DNA from: CAYJLF01 sp964371055
Lineage (GTDB): Bacteria; Eisenbacteria; RBG-16-71-46; CAIMUX01
DNA: 64,000 nucleotides
Reading direction: 5' to 3'
Assembly (NCBI GenBank): GCA_964371055.1
Contig: CAYJLF010000010.1
Location: 1-64,000, forward strand
Position 1 is the first letter of the stretch. Each line of letters starts with the position of its first letter. The notes beneath the pieces were generated by a model. That model saw only the letters and a program-made list of their open reading frames with translations. It ran no database searches and was not told the origin of the DNA. The position numbers and the translations under genes were made by a program. This document shows, piece after piece, positions 43,769 through 53,300 of this stretch.

Positions 43769-44417
43769 CAGGAAAGGTGGCGACGAGCAAGGCGACCCGC
43801 GGGCTGACGAGCGTGATGTCAGGCGCGACCACCGGCGCGACGAAAGGGACGGCGGCAGGAGCGATTACGAACGTCACGGCCAGGGAGAGACGGACGATGC
43901 CGTGCGCCTGCTGTTCGGTTCCCGGGATGCGCGGAGCGAATCGATTCTTCGTGGAGAGCTCTTCGACCGGGCATTGCCCGCGGAAGAAGAGACGCAACTG
44001 TTCCGGCTCCTTGCCTCCCTGCGCGGCGATGACGTGGTGCCGGAGGCCGAGCTGCGGGAGCGGATCCGAGAGTCGGTCGTGCGCGAGGGTGCGGCGGCCC
44101 GGGGAGGGACGTCTCGCCCGCGGCCCGGGCCGGACGGCCGGCGACCCGATCTGTGGACCTGGATCCGCCGGCCGGTACCGGCGTGGGCCGTCGCTCTGGG
44201 CGTCCTGATCGGGCTCTTCGCCGCCCGCGGCGTGCCGGTCCGGCGATCGGCGGAAATCGATCGCGCGCCGGTCCGGGCGCAGACCTCGGTGACGCCCCCG
44301 TTCTCTCCCGGGTTTGTCGTCGCGGAGTCGTACGAGACGGCAGTGGTCGCTCTGCCCGCGAGCGACCACGGGGCGGAGCGTGTGCGCCCGCGCGTGACGG
44401 CATCGGACAGCTTGTGA
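43758..44417 (+). CDS. Predicted membrane anti-sigma factor
   Basis: A 219-residue protein beginning at ATG 43758 (GGAGGAG upstream), overlapping the sigma gene by 11 bases. The first 45 residues are extremely charged (MTRDRKGGDEQGDPRADERD and on). A helical region at about 60-110 (LFDRALPAEEETQLFRLLAS) has the look of an anti-sigma domain, without the zinc-binding His-Cys-Cys pattern. One membrane span lies at about 140-160 (VPAWAVALGVLIGLFAARGV), and a short periplasmic tail follows. The gene order sigma then membrane protein is the main evidence for the role. Confidence 0.65.
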   Translation: MTRDRKGGDEQGDPRADERDVRRDHRRDERDGGRSDYERHGQGETDDAVRLLFGSRDARSESILRGELFDRALPAEEETQLFRLLASLRGDDVVPEAELRERIRESVVREGAAARGGTSRPRPGPDGRRPDLWTWIRRPVPAWAVALGVLIGLFAARGVPVRRSAEIDRAPVRAQTSVTPPFSPGFVVAESYETAVVALPASDHGAERVRPRVTASDSL

Positions 44418-44525
44418 GCCGGTCTCAGCCGCCGGCGGGTCGATCGCGCGCCCGGGCCGGCCGGCTCCGATCCGGAGATTGACGTTCTCGTCTCCCCGAG
44501 GCATAGTCCCGACCTTACGTCCGAG

Positions 44526-44553
44526 CCGCTCTCCCCTCCTTGCGGGGAAGCGG
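44526..44553. promoter_or_regulatory. Stem-loop in the leader of the acetate-permease operon
   Basis: CCGCT-C-TCCCC (44526-44536) pairs with GGGGAAGCGG (44544-44553), a ten-pair stem with one bulged C and a seven-base loop, 36 bases before the DUF485 ATG. It might be a terminator for the upstream anti-sigma gene or a repeat-derived palindrome. Confidence 0.35.
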
Positions 44554-44589
44554 ATCGAGGGGATGTGACGCCACGGGGAGGAGACCGAG

Positions 44590-44883
44590 ATGCTTCATGA
44601 ACCTGCCGCCCAGAGCGGCCCGGACCATGCCTCGGCCTACAAGATGCGACTGGGCGTGCGGATGTTCATCCCGTATGCCCTGGTCTACGCAGGCTTCGTC
44701 TTCATCAACCTCTACCGGCCGGTCCTGATGGAACGGCAGGTGCTGCTCGGCATGAACCTCGCCGTGGTCTACGGGTTCGGCCTGATCGTCCTGGCGCTGG
44801 TCATGGCGCTTTTCTACAACTACTACTGCGCCCGGCAGGAAAAGAAGCTCTACGCGGCAGGCACCGAGAAGGGGGGACGCTAG
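44590..44883 (+). CDS. DUF485 family small membrane protein
   Basis: A 97-residue protein with two membrane spans (about residues 27-47 and 56-76) and the family's charged ends. DUF485 proteins are almost always encoded directly before ActP-type acetate/monocarboxylate symporters, as here: the next ATG follows its TAG stop without a gap. GGGGAGGAG precedes the ATG. It is thought to assist or stabilise the symporter; the mechanism is not known. Confidence 0.9.
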   Translation: MLHEPAAQSGPDHASAYKMRLGVRMFIPYALVYAGFVFINLYRPVLMERQVLLGMNLAVVYGFGLIVLALVMALFYNYYCARQEKKLYAAGTEKGGR

Positions 44884-46812
44884 ATGGAACCCCTGGCGGT
44901 CATCACCTTCCTCATCATCGTCGCGCTCGTTCTCACCCTCTCCTTCTACTTCGCCCGCAAGGCCAAGTCGGCGGCCGGCTACTACGCCGCGGGAGGAAAG
45001 ATCCACTGGTCGGTCAACGGGATCGCCTTCGCGGGGGACTACCTGTCCGCCGCCTCTTTCCTCGGGATCTGCGGCATGATCGCGACGGCGGGGTATGACG
45101 GGTTTCTCTACTCGATCGGCTATCTTGCCGGTTGGATCGTGGCCCTCTTCGTCGTGGCCGAACCGATGAAACGGCTGGGCAAGTACACCTTTACCGACGC
45201 GCTCGACTCGACCTTCAACTCCCGCGGGATCCAGCTGGCCGCGGCGCTCAGTACGCTGGTGGTGAGCATCTTCTACCTGATCCCGCAGATGGTGGGGGCC
45301 GGCGTGCTCGTGACACCGCTGCTGGGGCTGCCGCACGCGGCGGGGGTGGTCCTCGTCGGCGCGATCGTGATCACCATCGTGGCTACGGCCGGGATGACTT
45401 CGACCACCTACGTCCAGTTCATCAAGGGGGGGATGCTGATCATCTTCTCCTTCATCCTGGTGATCGCCGTGCTGGGCCGGGGGCTGAACACCGAGCCTGA
45501 CCAGGGCGGGCGCGTTCCCTTCCGTCCGCAGGCGGTTCTGACCGTGACCGCGGGGCCGGACGGTCCGGCGCTGAGCGATCCGTCGTACGCCGTCGCCGGA
45601 CGTCAGGAGTCGCACGGCAAGAGCTTTGTGAAGCTGGAGCGTAACGGCGAGACCTCCTGGTGGCGGGAGGCGTCGGCGGAGGGCGGCGGGACGACCCTTC
45701 ACGAGGCGCAGTACGAGGCGCTTCTGGCGGACGGCCAGAAGATCATCAATGGCGCTCCGGCCTCGGCACAGAACACGCTGCGGTCGGTCGGCAACCTGAC
45801 GTCGATCCGCGGCCAGAGCGGCCCCCAGGCGACGACCGGCTCCGTCGGACCCTTCGACTTCCTGGCGCGCCTCGGAGATCCGAACACCTCCGTCAATCTC
45901 TGGAAGAAGGAGAAGTTCGAACACGCCGGAGAGAAGATCACCGTTCACTATCCGATGCCCGTGAGCGGCAACCGGATCATGCGGCCGGGGCAGAAGTTCA
46001 AGGTCGAGGGGACCACCAACGAGAAGATAAACTTCGTCTCCCTCATGTTGGCGCTCTTCCTCGGCACGGCGGCGCTGCCGCACATCCTGATCCGGTACTA
46101 TACGGTTTCGAGCCCGGCCGCCGCGCGCAAGTCGACCATCGTGGCGATCGCCGCGATCGGCTTCTTCTACGTCCTGACCCTTTACATGGGGCTCGGGGCG
46201 ATGTCGAACGGGGTAGTGAACCTGCTCGATGACAACATGTCGGCGCCCCTGCTGGCCAAGTCGTTCGGGACGCTCCTTTTCGCCATCATCTCGGCCATCG
46301 CCTTCGCCACCGTGCTGGGGACGGTGAGCGGCCTGATCGTCGCGGCCTCGGGGGCGGTGGCGCACGACTTCCTCGATCGCTTCCTCGGGATGAAGTTCAC
46401 CGACCAGGCGAAGGTGCGCGCCGGGAAGTTCGCGGCCTTCAGCGTCGGGCTGATCGCGATCGTCCTCGGGATCATCTTCAAGGGGATGAACGTCAGCTTC
46501 CTCGTCGGCTGGGCCTTCGCCGTGGCGGCTTCCGCCAACCTGCCGGCGATCATCATGCTCCTTTTCTGGAAGAAGACGACGGCACCGGGGATCGTTGCCT
46601 CGATCGCGGCGGGAACGATCAGCGCCCTCGGCATCATCATGCTCTCGCCCGATATGTTCGAGCGGTACGGACTCGACAAGGCGGATGCGCCGATCCCGTT
46701 CGGGAACCCGGCCATCATCTCGGTGCCGATCAGCTTCCTGGCGCTGGTGCTCGTCTCTCTCTGGACGCAGAAGAAAGGACGGGTCGCTCAGCCGGTGCCG
46801 AGAAAGTCGTAA
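44884..46812 (+). CDS. ActP-like cation/acetate symporter (sodium:solute symporter family)
   Basis: A 642-residue transporter with about 13 membrane spans. The core signature is visible: GIAFAGDYLSAASFLGICGM, GRYTFTDAL-like LGKYTFTDALDSTFNSRGIQ, and the LPHILIRYYTV and GLIVAASGAVAHDF segments. A hydrophilic insert of about 160 residues (about 206-375, from NTEPDQGGRVPFRP to QKFKVEGTTNE) interrupts the membrane core. Such inserts occur in a subset of ActP-like proteins and would be extracytoplasmic or cytoplasmic loops. The 3' end overlaps the convergent signalling gene by 25 bases. Acetate or another short monocarboxylate is the likely substrate. Confidence 0.9.
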   Translation: MEPLAVITFLIIVALVLTLSFYFARKAKSAAGYYAAGGKIHWSVNGIAFAGDYLSAASFLGICGMIATAGYDGFLYSIGYLAGWIVALFVVAEPMKRLGKYTFTDALDSTFNSRGIQLAAALSTLVVSIFYLIPQMVGAGVLVTPLLGLPHAAGVVLVGAIVITIVATAGMTSTTYVQFIKGGMLIIFSFILVIAVLGRGLNTEPDQGGRVPFRPQAVLTVTAGPDGPALSDPSYAVAGRQESHGKSFVKLERNGETSWWREASAEGGGTTLHEAQYEALLADGQKIINGAPASAQNTLRSVGNLTSIRGQSGPQATTGSVGPFDFLARLGDPNTSVNLWKKEKFEHAGEKITVHYPMPVSGNRIMRPGQKFKVEGTTNEKINFVSLMLALFLGTAALPHILIRYYTVSSPAAARKSTIVAIAAIGFFYVLTLYMGLGAMSNGVVNLLDDNMSAPLLAKSFGTLLFAIISAIAFATVLGTVSGLIVAASGAVAHDFLDRFLGMKFTDQAKVRAGKFAAFSVGLIAIVLGIIFKGMNVSFLVGWAFAVAASANLPAIIMLLFWKKTTAPGIVASIAAGTISALGIIMLSPDMFERYGLDKADAPIPFGNPAIISVPISFLALVLVSLWTQKKGRVAQPVPRKS

Positions 46813-49292
46813 CTCACGCGCTTCAGCAACAGCGCGATGCGCGAGGCGGCCTGCTTGAGCAGGGCGCGGTCGAGATCGGTGAGGCTCTCCAGCGGCAAGT
46901 GATTGTCGGGAGAGCCTCCCTGGCGCAGGGCCTGCGTCTGGTGCCGGAGGCGGGTCCGCATCAGGTGCTCGTAGACCTGGACGATCTCCTCGTAGTCCGG
47001 GCTCTTCACGACATTCCGGAGATGGAGCGCCTGCAGGCGGTCCAGCGTGTTCGTCGCCTCGATCCCCTCCCGCAGGGCGTAGAGCCGCGCGACGTGAACG
47101 ACGGGCGCCATCGCTTCCTTCAGGTTGAAGGTCCGCCCGTGGCTGTCGTTGGCCTCGGTCGAGAGCCGGCCGAACGCGCCCACTGGCAGGCGGAAGTCGA
47201 GCGCATGGCGGGCGAGATGGAGCAAGAAGGGTGGATTGCGGCGCAGCGTGCCGTCGATCGCCTCGCGGAGGCGGCGCGCGAGGGCGGGGTCTCCGCCGAC
47301 GCAGCGGAAGTCGAAGAAGACCATGAACTCGAGGAGGTCCTGGGGCTCGGGGGCCTCCATCCAGCCGCGGTAGGCTTCGATCCAGGCGGAAAGCGGGCGG
47401 TTCCAGCGGGGATTGCGCGCCATGATGTCGCCGGGGCAGAACGTATAGCCCGCGCGGTCGAGGTCGCCGCAGACCCGTTCCCCCAGCTGTCGGAAGTAGG
47501 TCTCGCACACCTCGAGCTCCGAGGCGGGCGGATCCTCGTAGATCAGGGCGTTGTCCTGATCGGTCGCGAGCGTCTGCTCCTCGCGGCCGTCGCTGCCGAG
47601 GGCGATGAAGGCGAACGGCGCCGGGGGAGGTCCCAGGTCCGCGATGGCCGCGGCGATCAGGCTCTCCTGCGTCGTGTCGGAGACGGCCGTCAGGATCCGG
47701 TTCACCCCGCGGGGCGGGCTGCCGGTGTCGATCCAGGCGGAGACCAGGCGCGGCACCCGGGCCCGCAGCTCGGCGATCTGTTCCGGCAGTCGGGCGGCGC
47801 GGATTTCGCGCGTGATGGCCGCGGGGGAGAACCGTTGCGAGGCCGCGAGTTCGCGATCCCGCAGGAGGCCGATGATCCGTCCGGCCGGATCGCGCACCGC
47901 CAGATGCCGGATGCCGCGCTCGAACATGAAGAGGATCGCCTCGCCCGCGAGTCCGCTTTCCGGGAAGGTGAGCAGGGGTGAGGTCATGATCCGGTGCACC
48001 GGTTCGGACGGGGCGAGATCGCCCGCCACGACGCGGTCGCGGATGTCGCGGTCGGTCACGATGCCGACCATTTCGCCCGATTCGGCGCGGACCAGGATGG
48101 CGCTCGAGGCGCCGCGCCGCATCAACTCCGCCGCTCGCCGAATCGGATCCGAGAGCGAACAGACGACCGGCTCGCGCATCAGGGCCCGGACCGGCTCCTG
48201 GAGAAACTGCAGCGAGACCTGCAGCTCGACCGCCAGTTCTTCGCGCTCCCGTCGCGCCTGTTCCCGCGGGCTCGCTTCGCGGACGGTCAGGATGATGCCG
48301 TCCCGCTCGCCCAAGCGGATCGCGGACGAACTGATCACCGCCTCCCGGGGGGCGGCGCCGTCGCGTTCGAGGCGTACGGCCCGGGGAGTGTCGCCGTCGG
48401 GCTCGCCGCCTTCCAGTCCCGGGAACACCGAGGCCGGCGTCTGTCCGATCAGGTCGTCGTCCGCGCGTCCGAGCATCTGCCGCAGGGTCGGGTTGGCGAA
48501 GGTGATTCGCCCATCCAGCACGAGGGCCACCCCTTCGGTCGACGCGTCGACCAGCGCACGGTACCGTTCGCGCGATTCCCGGAGCGATGCCTCGGCCCGG
48601 CCGCGGCGACGGTCGATGGCGAGGCTCTGCTGCACGATCAGAAGCAGGAGCAGGGTGAGGATGGCCGTGATCCCGAGGGAGAGGCGGATGAGGTGCGCGG
48701 TGAGGCGTTGGATCTCGTGCCGAACATCCTCGATGTAGATCCCGGTCCCGACCACCCAGCCCCATGGCTCGAAGGCGCGGATGTGCGAAAGCTTGGGCAC
48801 GATCCGGCCGGGATCGTCCTTCCACTGCCAGACGTATTCCACATAGCCCGCACCCGAGGCGCGGGCCACCTCCACCATCTCCACGAAGAGCCGTTTGCCC
48901 CCCGGATCAGCGAACTCGCGGAGATCGGAACCGTCGAGATCGGCTCGATAGGGATGCATCACCATGCGGGGCTCGAGATCCGTGATCCAGAAGTAGTCCT
49001 TGCCCTCGTCCCCATAGCGGAGAAAGCGCAGGCGGGTGACCGCTTCCCGCTGCGCGACCTCGCGCGTCAGGGCGCCGGCCTGTTCTTCGCGTTCGTACTC
49101 CGCGAGGATACTGACGGCCGAATGGGTGAGCTCGCGGATCATCTCACGTTTGCGTTCCATGATCTGTCGCTCGTAGGCCGGGACGACCAGCGAGAAGAGT
49201 GCCACGACGAAGAGCACAATCGCCAGCCCGGTCGGAAGGATGATGCGCAGCCCGAAACGCGGGCCGGGCCGGAACCATTCGTCCCATCTCAC
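46788..49292 (-). CDS. Cache-PAS-CBS-DUF294 signalling protein
   Basis: An 834-residue fusion. Start GTG 49292. Span 1 at about 15-40. An extracytoplasmic single-Cache domain (about 45-195, DYFWITDLEPRMVMHPYRAD, EPWGWVVGTGIYI). Span 2 at about 200-222. A PAS domain (about 241-345, FANPTLRQMLGRADDDLIG). Two CBS motifs (about 368-490, VGIVTDRDIRD and IIGLLRDRELA). A DUF294 nucleotidyltransferase follows (about 545-670) with GSDGREEQ and the metal-binding DQD pair Asp578/Asp580, as in GlnD. The C-terminal DUF294_C helical domain completes it. CBS-DUF294 proteins accompany ActP symporters in many bacteria and may regulate them; the Cache-PAS sensor fused in front is the unusual part. Confidence 0.9.
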   Translation of the reverse strand: MRWDEWFRPGPRFGLRIILPTGLAIVLFVVALFSLVVPAYERQIMERKREMIRELTHSAVSILAEYEREEQAGALTREVAQREAVTRLRFLRYGDEGKDYFWITDLEPRMVMHPYRADLDGSDLREFADPGGKRLFVEMVEVARASGAGYVEYVWQWKDDPGRIVPKLSHIRAFEPWGWVVGTGIYIEDVRHEIQRLTAHLIRLSLGITAILTLLLLLIVQQSLAIDRRRGRAEASLRESRERYRALVDASTEGVALVLDGRITFANPTLRQMLGRADDDLIGQTPASVFPGLEGGEPDGDTPRAVRLERDGAAPREAVISSSAIRLGERDGIILTVREASPREQARREREELAVELQVSLQFLQEPVRALMREPVVCSLSDPIRRAAELMRRGASSAILVRAESGEMVGIVTDRDIRDRVVAGDLAPSEPVHRIMTSPLLTFPESGLAGEAILFMFERGIRHLAVRDPAGRIIGLLRDRELAASQRFSPAAITREIRAARLPEQIAELRARVPRLVSAWIDTGSPPRGVNRILTAVSDTTQESLIAAAIADLGPPPAPFAFIALGSDGREEQTLATDQDNALIYEDPPASELEVCETYFRQLGERVCGDLDRAGYTFCPGDIMARNPRWNRPLSAWIEAYRGWMEAPEPQDLLEFMVFFDFRCVGGDPALARRLREAIDGTLRRNPPFLLHLARHALDFRLPVGAFGRLSTEANDSHGRTFNLKEAMAPVVHVARLYALREGIEATNTLDRLQALHLRNVVKSPDYEEIVQVYEHLMRTRLRHQTQALRQGGSPDNHLPLESLTDLDRALLKQAASRIALLLKRVSYDFLGTG

Positions 49293-50068
49293 GAGTGTGT
49301 CTCCTCCCTGTCGTGGTCCGGGCGGGCGGCAGGCGGAGCGTCCGCCGCCACCGCGGTCGGGGCCTTGGATCCGTGGCCGGGGTGAAGTCCGTGTGCCCGG
49401 CAGAACCGCTCCCAGTGCCAGGCCGGCATGTCGCAGCCCGGCTCCGCCGCGCCGTGGATGCCGTCACCGTGGAAGTCGCTCCCTGCGACGACCAGGAGTT
49501 CGTGCCGTCCGGCCAGGCGCGCCAGGCGGGCGCGAATCTCGCGCGTGTAAGGCTTGTACAAGGCCTCGAGACCGTCGAGGCCGGCGGCCTTGAGCTCCGT
49601 CAGCAGCCGGTCGAGCGAGGTGAAATCGGAAACGGGCAGGAGCGGATGGGCGAGGTAGATCCGGCCGCCCGCTTCATGCACGCGTCGGATCAGATCGCCG
49701 GCGGCGTTCTGCCGTGGTGGCTCCGGGGAGGGAGAGCCGCGACCGGTCCAGGCGGAACGGAGGGCCCGACCGAGCTTCGGGAGACCCGACAGTCCGGTGC
49801 GCAGCAACTCCCCGCGAAAGCCCAGGGCCACGAAGTGCAGCTCTCCGAGCGGATGGGGGAGCGCGAGCTCGATCCCGGTCAAATGCTGGATGCCTCGCTG
49901 CGCCAGGGACTCCGCGAACCGCGCGGTCCCGTCCAGGGTGTCGTGGTCGGTCAGCGCGGCGCAGCGTACGCCCGCTGTGGCCAGTCGATGGGCGACCCCC
50001 TCCGGAGGGAGCGCCCCGTCGCTGCAGGCCGAGTGGCAGTGTAGATCGACGTGGACCGATGCGGTCAT
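49289..50068 (-). CDS. PHP domain phosphoesterase
   Basis: A 259-residue PHP-superfamily protein starting at ATG 50068. Metal ligands: DLHCHSACSDG near the N-terminus, DHDT in the second motif, HPLLP, and VVAGSDFHGDG towards the end. These are the four PHP motifs (TrpH/RNase AM-like, 5'-3' exonuclease or nucleotide phosphatase). Its stop overlaps the GTG start of the Cache-PAS-CBS-DUF294 gene by four bases (GTGA), so the two are translationally coupled. In related bacteria an exonuclease gene often sits next to DUF294 genes. The C-terminal tail is Pro/His-rich. Confidence 0.88.
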   Translation of the reverse strand: MTASVHVDLHCHSACSDGALPPEGVAHRLATAGVRCAALTDHDTLDGTARFAESLAQRGIQHLTGIELALPHPLGELHFVALGFRGELLRTGLSGLPKLGRALRSAWTGRGSPSPEPPRQNAAGDLIRRVHEAGGRIYLAHPLLPVSDFTSLDRLLTELKAAGLDGLEALYKPYTREIRARLARLAGRHELLVVAGSDFHGDGIHGAAEPGCDMPAWHWERFCRAHGLHPGHGSKAPTAVAADAPPAARPDHDREETHS

Positions 50069-50349
50069 CCCTGTTCTCCGCCCATCCCCGAGCTTCGGCC
50101 TCACCCGGCTCCCTGGGCATTCTCGGGTACCGGGTTTCCCGGCCGCCGGCCGGTCGATGGCGGCGACACAGTGACACCGGGAGAGTGTCCTGTCCAGACG
50201 GAGGGCTCGAACCACGCGCTCGCAACTGCTATCCTTCTCTGCGGTCGCTCATCACCCCATGAGGGACGGCGGTAGGGTCCCTTCGGCCTTCGAACGTGTT
50301 CCGGGCGCACGGGTCGACCCCGCGCCCACCCGAGAGGGAGGACCTGCAA

Positions 50350-53300
50350 ATGTCTACTCTACATCGAATTACACCATCGCAGCGGAGTGCTCTCCTCGCG
50401 GTCGCCGTACTCCTGCAGCTCGCCGGGCCGGCGCTGGCGCGGGAAGCGGTTCCGGTCCCGGTCGGGGGAGGCGAAAGCCTCTTCCCGGCGGACAATCTCC
50501 CGTCGGCGATCCGGGACGCGTCATCCCGGCCATCATCATCTCACCCGACGCCCGAGGCCGCCTTGCCGGGCCGGCCGCCGCGTGCGAACGATAGGTCCGA
50601 GCCGGAGGTGCCGCCGGCCTTTCGGGAGCTTCTGCGGGCCCGCTTCGACGATCTGGGGGGAGACGATGTTCTGGTGGGCGACGACCCCGACTCCCGCAAC
50701 CTCTCGATGGACATCGCGAGCAACGGCGACATCTACATCGGGATTCAGTTGCTGAGCGAGACGGTGCTGGAACGGTACGAGATCTACCGGTCGCAGGATA
50801 ACGGGATGTCGTTCACTCTCTGGGGGACGCTCGGAACGGGCGTCACCGATGCCTTCATGGATCCGTGCCTCGAGGTCGTGGAGGGGACCGAGTCGCTCTG
50901 CCTGGTGGCCTTCGTCTTCAAAACTCCCGCCGCGAGATCGGTCATCACCATGGTCTCCTCGCCGCTGGACACCCCCGAGGCGGTCTTCGGTCCCGGCGTG
51001 GTGGTCCTGTCCGATCCACTCATCACCTTCTTCCACCCCCGCTTCGATACCGACGTGGAGAACTACGACGACTTCTACGTCTACCTCGTAGCGGAGGGAT
51101 GGGACGATACCGGAGTCGACATCTGGTTTGCGCGCAGTATCGACATGGGGACGACGTTTCAGCCCGGGTATCGCATCGCCGAGCTGGCCTTCGACGATCG
51201 CGAGTACCGCTACCCCGACATCAGCTACGGTTGGGGCGGCTACGTGCATGCCACCTGGCACTTCCACTCGCGGGAGGACGAGTTCGACGATTCGGTCCGC
51301 TACCGCCGCGCCGGCGAGTTCGCCAACGGCGGTCTGGCGGCCTGGACCAACTGGGTGACGCTGACGCCAACCTCGGACGGATACGATGACGGTTACCCGA
51401 GCATCCAAGCGGCGCACGCTTCGAACCAGGTCGTCATCGCCTATGACCGCCACCTCGGTTCCCTGCTCGCGGACTGCCGGACCCTGGCGTCACTGGACCA
51501 GGGCGGCAGCTGGGGACCATCCTCCTTCGTGGGCGGTCCCTGGTTCTTCCACGACGGGGTGCATGAGCATCCCGACAACGGCACCTGGTACGTGACCGGT
51601 CACTACTCCGGCGAGGCCGCCTTCTGGACCGCACCGCAAGCGGACCTGACGAGCTGGAACGGGCCGCACTACATCGGAGACCGGCAGTACAGCGGCACTC
51701 TGCCTCAATCCAACGGCGTGGCGTTCAACCCGGTCAAGGGCAACCGGCTGGGCATGGCCTGGACGGTCGTCGAGGCCTGGCCGACCGATGCGTCGGTCTA
51801 CTTCGACGGCGAGTGGCGGCGTGATCAGGGCTATCCCGATCTCGAGCCGGGATTCCCGCTCTCTCTGGCGGCGCCCCCCCTTTCGCATCCGGCGGTGGCC
51901 GATGTCGACGGGAACGGGGATCTAGAGATCGTCTTCGCGGATACGCTGGATAAGATCCAGGTGCTGCATCACGACGGCGCCAGTCTGACGGGCTGGCCGA
52001 TGGCGACCGGCGTCCCTTTGACCCGAGGGCCGGTCGCGATCGGAGACCTCGACGGCGACGGGCGACCGTCGCTGGTCGCCGGATCTGACAACGGACACGC
52101 GTATGCCTACGGCCCCACCGGCGGCCTCCTCCCGGGATGGCCGGTGGAGGTCGGTGTCCCGCCGCTGCCCTGCTTCGTCTCGATCGGATCGTTCGGAGGC
52201 GCCGACCGCCGTCTCGTCGTCTGCGCCTCGCGGAACCGGATCGTCTTCCGAAACCAGGCGGGAGTCTCCCCGGCGGGCGCGCTGGCGAGGACCCTGGATG
52301 GTCCGGAGGACTTCAGCTACCCGCCCGCGATCGGAGACATCGACGGAGATGGAGTGGTCGAGGTGGTGGCCGGGGCCGGCGCGCGCGTCGTGGCCTGCGA
52401 TCTCTTCTCCCCGGGCTGGGAGCTGTCGGTCGTCCTGCCGGCTCCGCTCTCGGACGCGATCACGCTGGGAGACCTGGATCTCGACGGCGATCTCGAGATT
52501 TTCTGTCCGACCCAGACCGGAACGCTCTATGTCCTGCACCACACCGGCGCGCCGGTGAGCGGATTCCCGTTCGTCACCGGTTCCACCCGGGAGGTGTTGA
52601 GCGCGACCCTGGCCCAGTGTCTGGGCGGTTCCGAGCCGGAGATCGCCTTCGCCACCCGCGACAGCACCGTACACCTCGTCTGGGCGGACGGCGATGAGGG
52701 GGTCGGCTATCCGGTCCATACCGGGGAAGGATGGTGGCTCGCCGGTCCGCCCTTGATCGGGCTCGTCACCCCCACGTCCAGCGATCTCTTGATCGGTTCG
52801 CGGGACACCCACTGCTGGGCGTGGAGCAATTTCGGCGAAGTCATCGAGGGCTGGCCCAAGCCGGTCGGCGGCACGGTCAATATGGGTCTGGCCATGGGGG
52901 ATCTGGATCTGGACGGCTCGAGCGAGGTCGTCTGCCTGCAACCCGAGGCCCTGCTGGTCATGGACCTGCACTCCCCTCCGACGACACCCTCGCGCACGTG
53001 GCCGATGTACGGACATGACGCGCAGCGGACCGGTTGCTCGGACTGTCCGGAGGCCGTCCCGAGTTCGATCGATCCTGCCGCCGATGGCTCCGGGCCCGCA
53101 CTGGTCCGGCTGGCGCTGCCGACTCCCAATCCCGCGGTGGATCAGGTCCGTTTCGCCTTCAGCGTTCCGGTGCGCGCGGTCGTTAGTCTCGACCTCTTCG
53201 ACCTGCAGGGGCGGCGGGTCCGGACCATCTACCGGGAGGAGGCCGAAGCGGGCGAGCAGTCGCTTCTCTGGGATCGGGCGGGTGATCGCCGCGGGCGCAT

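Noticed and set aside
44515..48825. A very long minus-strand open frame (about 1436 codons)
   Set aside because: It runs antisense to the DUF485/ActP genes and then out of frame through the signalling gene. Its translation is Arg/His/Pro-rich with no domains, whereas the competing frames show clear families. It is an effect of high GC.
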